64,000 bases of DNA from contig NZ_JAFDVE010000022.1 of assembly GCF_016888005.1 (NCBI RefSeq), positions 62,001 through 126,000 on the forward strand. Reading direction: 5' to 3'. The notes beneath the pieces were generated by a model, which searched no databases, was not told where the DNA came from, and saw only the letters and a program-made list of their open reading frames with translations. How positions within the stretch are numbered: position 1 is the stretch's first letter; each line of letters starts with the position of its first letter. The translations under genes and the position numbers were made by a program. The stretch comes from Phycicoccus sp. CSK15P-2 (lineage in GTDB: Bacteria > Actinomycetota > Actinomycetes > Actinomycetales > Dermatophilaceae). This document shows, in pieces, positions 59,635-64,000 of the stretch.

Positions 59635-60663
59635 ATGACCACAGTCACGACGGACCCGTCCGCCAAGCAGTACCGCCCGGAGAACGGCCGGCTCCTCGAC
59701 GTCGAGGAGCTGCACGTCGAGTTCCACACCCAGGAGGGCGTCGCCCGAGCGCTCAACGGGGTCAACATCTACCTCGACCAGGGGGAGACCCTCGCGATCC
59801 TCGGCGAGTCGGGCTCGGGGAAGTCGGTGACCGCGCAGACCGTCATGGGCATCCTCGACATCCCGCCCGCGAAGATCACCGGTGGCGCCATCAGGTACTG
59901 CGGGCAGGACCTGCTGCAGATGGGCGAGGAGCAGCGCCGCGAGATCCGCGGCCCGGAGATCTCGATGATCTTCCAGGACGCGCTCTCCGCCCTGAACCCG
60001 GTCTTCCCGGTGGGCTGGCAGATCGCCGAGATGTTCCGGGTCCACCGCGGACTGAACAAGTCCGACGCGCTCGACCAGGCCGTGCACCTCATGGAGCGGG
60101 TCCAGATCCCCGGGGCGCGCGACCGCGTGAAGGCCTACCCGCACCAGTTCTCCGGCGGCATGCGGCAGCGGATCATGATCGCCATGGCCATCGCGCTCGA
60201 CCCGGCCGTTCTCATCGCCGACGAGCCGACCACCGCGCTGGACGTCACCGTGCAGGCGCAGATCATGGGACTGCTCAAGGAGCTCCAGGAGGAGCGCCAG
60301 ATGGGGCTCATCCTCATCACCCACGACCTCGGGGTCGTCGCCGACGTCGCCGACCGCATCTCCGTCATGTACGCCGGCCGGATCGTCGAGAAGGCCGCCG
60401 TGCACGACATCTACGCGAACCCGGCGCACCCGTACACCGAGGGCCTGCTCGCGTCGATCCCTCGCCTGGACCGGAAGGGGCAGGAGCTCTACGCGATCGG
60501 GGGTCTCCCGCCGAACCTGACCCGAATGCCACCCGGGTGTCCGTTCCATCCGCGGTGCGGCCGGGCCCGTGACATCTGCAGCTCGGACGACCCGGACCTG
60601 CTCGAGGTCGTTCCCGGTCGGTTGAGTGCGTGCCACTTCAGCGAGGAGGTGCTCAATGGCTGA
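59635..60663 (+). CDS. DppD-type ABC transporter ATPase
   Basis: This is a 342-residue nucleotide-binding protein. Walker A is GESGSGKS, the signature is FSGGMRQR, Walker B is [12 protein letters not shown] and the switch His is in ITHDLGVV. The carboxy end [24 protein letters not shown] is the oligopeptide-ATPase tail, whose cysteines can hold an Fe-S cluster. I use ATG 59635 with GAGGTGAGAG upstream; GTG 59623 would overlap that site. It overlaps the next ATPase gene by 8 bp. Confidence 0.92.
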   Translation: MTTVTTDPSAKQYRPENGRLLDVEELHVEFHTQEGVARALNGVNIYLDQGETLAILGESGSGKSVTAQTVMGILDIPPAKITGGAIRYCGQDLLQMGEEQRREIRGPEISMIFQDALSALNPVFPVGWQIAEMFRVHRGLNKSDALDQAVHLMERVQIPGARDRVKAYPHQFSGGMRQRIMIAMAIALDPAVLIADEPTTALDVTVQAQIMGLLKELQEERQMGLILITHDLGVVADVADRISVMYAGRIVEKAAVHDIYANPAHPYTEGLLASIPRLDRKGQELYAIGGLPPNLTRMPPGCPFHPRCGRARDICSSDDPDLLEVVPGRLSACHFSEEVLNG

Positions 60664-61687
60664 GGTCGTGCTCGAAGCCAGGGACATCGTCAAGCACTAC
60701 CCCATCAAGACCGGGGTCCTGCGCCGCACCACGGGCTGGGTCAAGGCGGTCGACGGGGTGTCGTTCGACCTGCACAAGGGCGAGACGCTCGGCATCGTCG
60801 GCGAGTCCGGCTGTGGCAAGTCGACCCTCGGCCGGATGCTCATGCGCCTCGAGGAGCCGACCAGCGGCAGCCTGCAGTTCGACGGCGTGGACATGTACGC
60901 GCAGTCGACGTCGGACATGCGGCGCCTGCGGCGTGACATCCAGATCGTCTTCCAGGACCCGTACACCTCGCTCAACCCGCGCAAGACGGTCGGCGACATC
61001 GTCGGGGAGCCGTTCGACATCCACCCCGATGTCGTGCCGAAGCAGGGCCGGCGCCAGCGGGTCCAGGAGCTGCTCGACCTCGTGGGGCTCAACCCCGAGC
61101 ACATCAACCGCTACCCGCACCAGTTCTCCGGCGGCCAGCGGCAGCGGATCGGCATCGCGCGAGGCATCGCGCTCAACCCGAAGGTGCTCATCTGCGACGA
61201 GCCCGTCTCGGCGCTCGACGTGTCGGTGCAGGCGCAGGTCGTCAACCTCATGGAGAAGCTCCAGGACGAGCTGGGGCTGGCGTACGTGTTCATCGCGCAC
61301 GACCTGTCCGTGGTGCGGCACATCTCCGACCGCGTCGGCGTCATGTACCTCGGCAAGCTCGCCGAGCTGGGGGAGGAGGACGAGGTCTACACCCGTCCGA
61401 CCCACCCCTACACCCAGGCGCTGCTCTCGGCCGTGCCCGTGCCCGACCCCGTGCTGCGGGGCAAGCGCGAGCAGATCGTCCTGGAGGGTGACGTGCCCTC
61501 GCCGGCGAACCCGCCGACCGGCTGCCGCTTCCACACCCGGTGCTGGAAGGCACAGGACAGGTGCACGACCGAGGAGCCCGGGCTGACGATGCGGGGCGAC
61601 GGCGTGGCCGAGCACCTGTCGGCGTGCCACTTCGCCGAGGCGCGCGCGGTGGTCGAGACGACGGACATGTCCGACCACTCGGGCTGA
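60656..61687 (+). CDS. DppF-type ABC transporter ATPase
   Basis: This is a 343-residue partner ATPase. Walker A is GESGCGKST, the signature FSGGQRQR, Walker [13 protein letters not shown] and the switch His AHDLSVV. The carboxy-terminal [14 protein letters not shown] repeats the cysteine tail of the DppD-type protein. The [20 protein letters not shown] opening is typical of DppF. ATG 60656 has GAGGAGG. It completes the operon at 61687 and converges on rsgA with a 13-bp gap; no terminator hairpin is obvious. Confidence 0.93.
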   Translation: MAEVVLEARDIVKHYPIKTGVLRRTTGWVKAVDGVSFDLHKGETLGIVGESGCGKSTLGRMLMRLEEPTSGSLQFDGVDMYAQSTSDMRRLRRDIQIVFQDPYTSLNPRKTVGDIVGEPFDIHPDVVPKQGRRQRVQELLDLVGLNPEHINRYPHQFSGGQRQRIGIARGIALNPKVLICDEPVSALDVSVQAQVVNLMEKLQDELGLAYVFIAHDLSVVRHISDRVGVMYLGKLAELGEEDEVYTRPTHPYTQALLSAVPVPDPVLRGKREQIVLEGDVPSPANPPTGCRFHTRCWKAQDRCTTEEPGLTMRGDGVAEHLSACHFAEARAVVETTDMSDHSG

Positions 61688-61700
61688 GGGTCTCGAGTGC

Positions 61701-62726
61701 TCAGTCCTCCGAGGCGGGCAGCCGGGTCCGGAGCAGGCGCCGCAGGGACTCCAGCCGGGACGGCCCGGCCGGTCCCGCGGCGCCGCCCTCGACCCACGCG
61801 TCGAGGGCGCACTCCTCCTCGTCGTGCGTGCAGCCGCGCGGGCACCCGTCCGTTCCCGGCTCGAGGTCCGGGAAGTGGGTGACGATCCGGTCGGGGTCCA
61901 CGTGCGCCAGCCCGAACGAGCGCACCCCCGGGGTGTCGATGACCCAGCCGTCGTCGTGCGGCAGGGCCAGGGCGACCGCGGACGTCGACGTGTGCCGGCC
62001 CCGTCCCGTGACGTCGTTGACGACCCCGGTGGCGCGAGCGGCGTCGGGGACCAGGGCGTTGACGAGGGTGGACTTGCCGACACCGGAGTGGCCGACGAGG
62101 ACGCTCACCCGGCCGGCGAGCACGTCGTGGACGGCGTCGAGGCCGACGGTCCGGCCGTCCTCCCGGGCGGTCACCACGTGGGGTACGGACAGCGGGGCGT
62201 ACTGCTCGAGGAACGGGGCCGGGTCGGTGAGGTCGGCCTTGGTGAGGACGAGCAGGGGGTCCATCCCGGCGTCGTACGCGGCGACGAGACAGCGGTCGAT
62301 GAGCCGGGGCCGCGGCTCGGGGTTGGCCAGGGCCGAGACGACGACGAGCTGGTCGGCGTTGGCGACGAGCACCCGCTCGACGGGGTCGGTGTCGTCCGCG
62401 GTGCGCCGGAGCAGGGTCTCGCGTTCCTCGACGCGCACGATCCGGGCCAGCGAGCCGTGAGCGCCCGAGGTGTCCCCGACGAGCGCGACCCGGTCCCCGA
62501 CGACGATGCCCTTGCGCCCGAGCTCACGAGCCCGCATGGCGATGACGACACGGCCGTCCCGATCGTCGCCCACGAGGGTCGTGTACCGGCCGCGGTCGAC
62601 CGTGAGCACGCGCCCGGGGAGGGCGTCCTCGTGCTTGGGGCGGTCCTTGGTGCGGGGCCGTGAGCCGCGGCGGTTCGGCCGGATGCGGACGTCGGACTCG
62701 TCGTAGTCCCGCGCCGACCGCGCCAT
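61701..62726 (-). CDS. rsgA: Ribosome small-subunit-dependent GTPase A
   Basis: This is a 341-residue circularly permuted GTPase. An OB-fold domain (about 40-110) precedes the G domain, whose motif order is permuted: TKAD (G4) comes before the P-loop GHSGVGKST (G1) and DTPGVRSF (G3). The zinc domain follows, C-x4-C-x-H-x5-C (CPRGCTHDEEEC). It assists late 30S maturation. The ATG overlaps the last base of the aroA stop (TGATG at 62724-62728), so they are one unit. Confidence 0.93.
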   Translation of the reverse strand: MARSARDYDESDVRIRPNRRGSRPRTKDRPKHEDALPGRVLTVDRGRYTTLVGDDRDGRVVIAMRARELGRKGIVVGDRVALVGDTSGAHGSLARIVRVEERETLLRRTADDTDPVERVLVANADQLVVVSALANPEPRPRLIDRCLVAAYDAGMDPLLVLTKADLTDPAPFLEQYAPLSVPHVVTAREDGRTVGLDAVHDVLAGRVSVLVGHSGVGKSTLVNALVPDAARATGVVNDVTGRGRHTSTSAVALALPHDDGWVIDTPGVRSFGLAHVDPDRIVTHFPDLEPGTDGCPRGCTHDEEECALDAWVEGGAAGPAGPSRLESLRRLLRTRLPASED

Positions 62727-64000
62727 CAGGCCTCCGCGCCGACCCGCTCGGCGAGCATCCGGCCCCAGAGGGTCGTGAACTCCGGCATCGTCTTGGCGAC
62801 CGTCCCGACGTCCTCGACGACGACGCCCGGGACGACCAGGCCGAGCACGGCCGCGGCCATGACCATGCGGTGGTCCGCGTAGGTGCGGAACGTCCTGCCC
62901 CGCAACGGTTCCGGTGTGATTCGCAGCCCGTCGTCGGTCTCCTCCACGCCTGCCCCGAGCCGGGTGAGCTCGGTGTGCAGGGCGGCGAGCCGGTCGGTCT
63001 CGTGGCCCCGGACGTGGGCCACCCCGCGGATGATGCTCGGGCCGTCGGCGAGCGCGCACAGCGCTGCGACGACGGGTGTCAGCTCGCTCGAGTCGTGGAG
63101 GTCGACGTCGACCCCGAGGATGCTGCCGCCGCCGGTGACGGTGAGCCCGGAGCGGTCGAGGAGGACCTCGGCGCCCATCATGTCGAGGACCTCGCGGACG
63201 TAGTCGCCGCCCTGGGTCGTGTACTGCGGCCAGCCGGGTACGTGCACGCGGCCGCCGGTGACGAGCGCCGCCGCGAGGAACTGCGCGGCGTTCGAGAGGT
63301 CGGGCTCGACCTGGACGTCGAGCGCGTTGACCTCGCTCGGCTCGACCCGCCAGGTGTGCACGTCCCCGTCGTCGACGACGACGCCCGCGTCGCGCAGCGT
63401 CTCGACCGTCATCTCGATGTGCGGCAGGCTCGGCACGGCCTCGCCGTCGTGGTGGACCGTCACGCCCCCCTCGAACCGTGCGGCCGAGAGCAGCAGCCCC
63501 GAGACGAACTGGCTCGAGGCAGAGGCGTCGATCGTCACCGAGCCGCCGCGCACCCGGCCCTCGCCGTGGACCGTGAACGGCAGACCGCCGCGGCCGTCGT
63601 CCTCGACCCGCACACCGAGCGCTCCAAGGGCTCCGAGCACGGGGGCCATGGGCCGCCGACCGGCCTCCGGATCGCCGTCGAACGCGACGGGGCCGTCGGC
63701 GAGGCCCGCGAGTGGCGGGACGAAGCGCATGACGTTCCCGGCGAGGCCGCAGTCGATGCGGCCACCGCCCCGGAACGGGCCCGGCGTGACGACCCAGTCG
63801 CCGTCGTCGACGTCCGCGACGTCGGCCCCCAGGGTCCGGAGGGCCTCGGCCATGAGCAGGGTGTCCCGGGAGCGCAGCGGCGCCCGGAGGCGAGAGACGT
63901 CCGACGCGAGGGCGGCGAGGACGAGGTACCTGTTGGTGAGCGACTTGCTCCCGGGCAGGACGACGTGGGCGTCGACCGCCCCCTCGGCGACGGGGGCGTC
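62726..64000 (-). CDS. aroA: 5-enolpyruvylshikimate-3-phosphate synthase (5' end outside the window)
   Basis: This gene is cut by the right edge, so its start is not visible; 424 residues are seen. The amino-terminal [17 protein letters not shown] matches the phosphoenolpyruvate/shikimate-3-phosphate site (residues SK and R). [17 protein letters not shown] is the second conserved segment, and [18 protein letters not shown] near the end has the family DHR motif. It catalyses the sixth step of the shikimate pathway. The AGNVMRF sequence replaces the usual AGTAMRF (glycine-to-threonine region), a variation worth noting for inhibitor binding. It is followed directly by rsgA. Confidence 0.93.
   Translation of the reverse strand, partial: DAPVAEGAVDAHVVLPGSKSLTNRYLVLAALASDVSRLRAPLRSRDTLLMAEALRTLGADVADVDDGDWVVTPGPFRGGGRIDCGLAGNVMRFVPPLAGLADGPVAFDGDPEAGRRPMAPVLGALGALGVRVEDDGRGGLPFTVHGEGRVRGGSVTIDASASSQFVSGLLLSAARFEGGVTVHHDGEAVPSLPHIEMTVETLRDAGVVVDDGDVHTWRVEPSEVNALDVQVEPDLSNAAQFLAAALVTGGRVHVPGWPQYTTQGGDYVREVLDMMGAEVLLDRSGLTVTGGGSILGVDVDLHDSSELTPVVAALCALADGPSIIRGVAHVRGHETDRLAALHTELTRLGAGVEETDDGLRITPEPLRGRTFRTYADHRMVMAAAVLGLVVPGVVVEDVGTVAKTMPEFTTLWGRMLAERVGAEA

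Noticed and set aside
1-64000. CRISPR arrays, insertion sequences, prophage or attachment sites
   Set aside because: No regularly spaced repeats, transposase or integrase frames, or long direct repeats were seen; the HNH/DUF222 gene is the only mobile-like element.

Overview
The window is a high-GC, densely coded chromosome segment of an actinobacterium. Lineage markers are a WhiB7 regulator, an AdnA-AdnB helicase-nuclease pair, UvrD2, a mycoredoxin-like protein, an IMPase-type HisN, a DUF3107 protein, a UPF0182 membrane protein and many apparently leaderless starts with a TANNNT box 6-7 nt upstream of the start codon. The gene set looks most like order Micrococcales (Intrasporangiaceae/Ornithinimicrobiaceae-like). 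That placement is inference from gene content, not a phylogeny. No stretch longer than 300 bases lacks a gene, RNA or leader.

Bases 1-15000 hold the most distinctive region, a methylamine/betaine catabolic island. On the minus strand lie etfA, etfB and a large FAD-GcvT fusion of the dimethylglycine/sarcosine dehydrogenase type, with an IclR regulator, a GNAT acetyltransferase and an MttB-family methyltransferase that has no in-frame amber (pyrrolysine) codon. Divergent from mttB is an operon of a second IclR regulator, a corrinoid protein, a methyltetrahydrofolate:corrinoid methyltransferase, a RACo-type corrinoid reactivator and a DUF1638 protein. A homocysteine S-methyltransferase and a divergent MetF close the island. 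The likely logic is as follows. MttB moves a methyl group from a quaternary amine (glycine betaine is the best guess) to the corrinoid protein. MtgA passes it to tetrahydrofolate and MetF oxidises methyl-THF. RACo rescues oxidised Co(II). The FAD-GcvT enzyme then removes further methyl groups from dimethylglycine/sarcosine, with ETF as electron acceptor. A perfect 14-bp inverted repeat sits between mttB and the second iclR, and a GTTGCRCSAT direct repeat sits upstream of both the dehydrogenase and the first iclR.

Bases 15000-50000 form a conserved actinobacterial backbone. As I recall it, the order resembles the Rv3193c-Rv3213c region of Mycobacterium tuberculosis: ParA-like ATPase, DEAD-box helicase, ferritin-like protein, DUF3107, TetR, MoeZ, a TIGR02569-type kinase-like protein, AdnA, AdnB, a phosphotransferase, NudC, a mycoredoxin, UvrD2, WhiB7, an AarF-like kinase, a truncated TOMM/ThiF-like protein, a DUF2342 protein, a PDZ/Lon-like protease and UPF0182. 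Interruptions include a DUF1810 gene, an apparent alpha/beta-hydrolase remnant, a DUF222/HNH endonuclease gene under an SOS box, and several small proteins. The whiB7 gene has an AT-rich autoregulatory-type promoter, a 77-codon upstream ORF and a terminator/antiterminator leader, which fits translation-sensing attenuation.

Bases 50000-64000 hold an initiator tRNA-Met with its promoter and terminator, a type II NADH dehydrogenase, a two-gene M16 peptidase operon followed by ogt, hisN, a five-gene Dpp/Opp-type peptide ABC transporter operon, and the convergent rsgA-aroA pair; aroA runs off the right edge.
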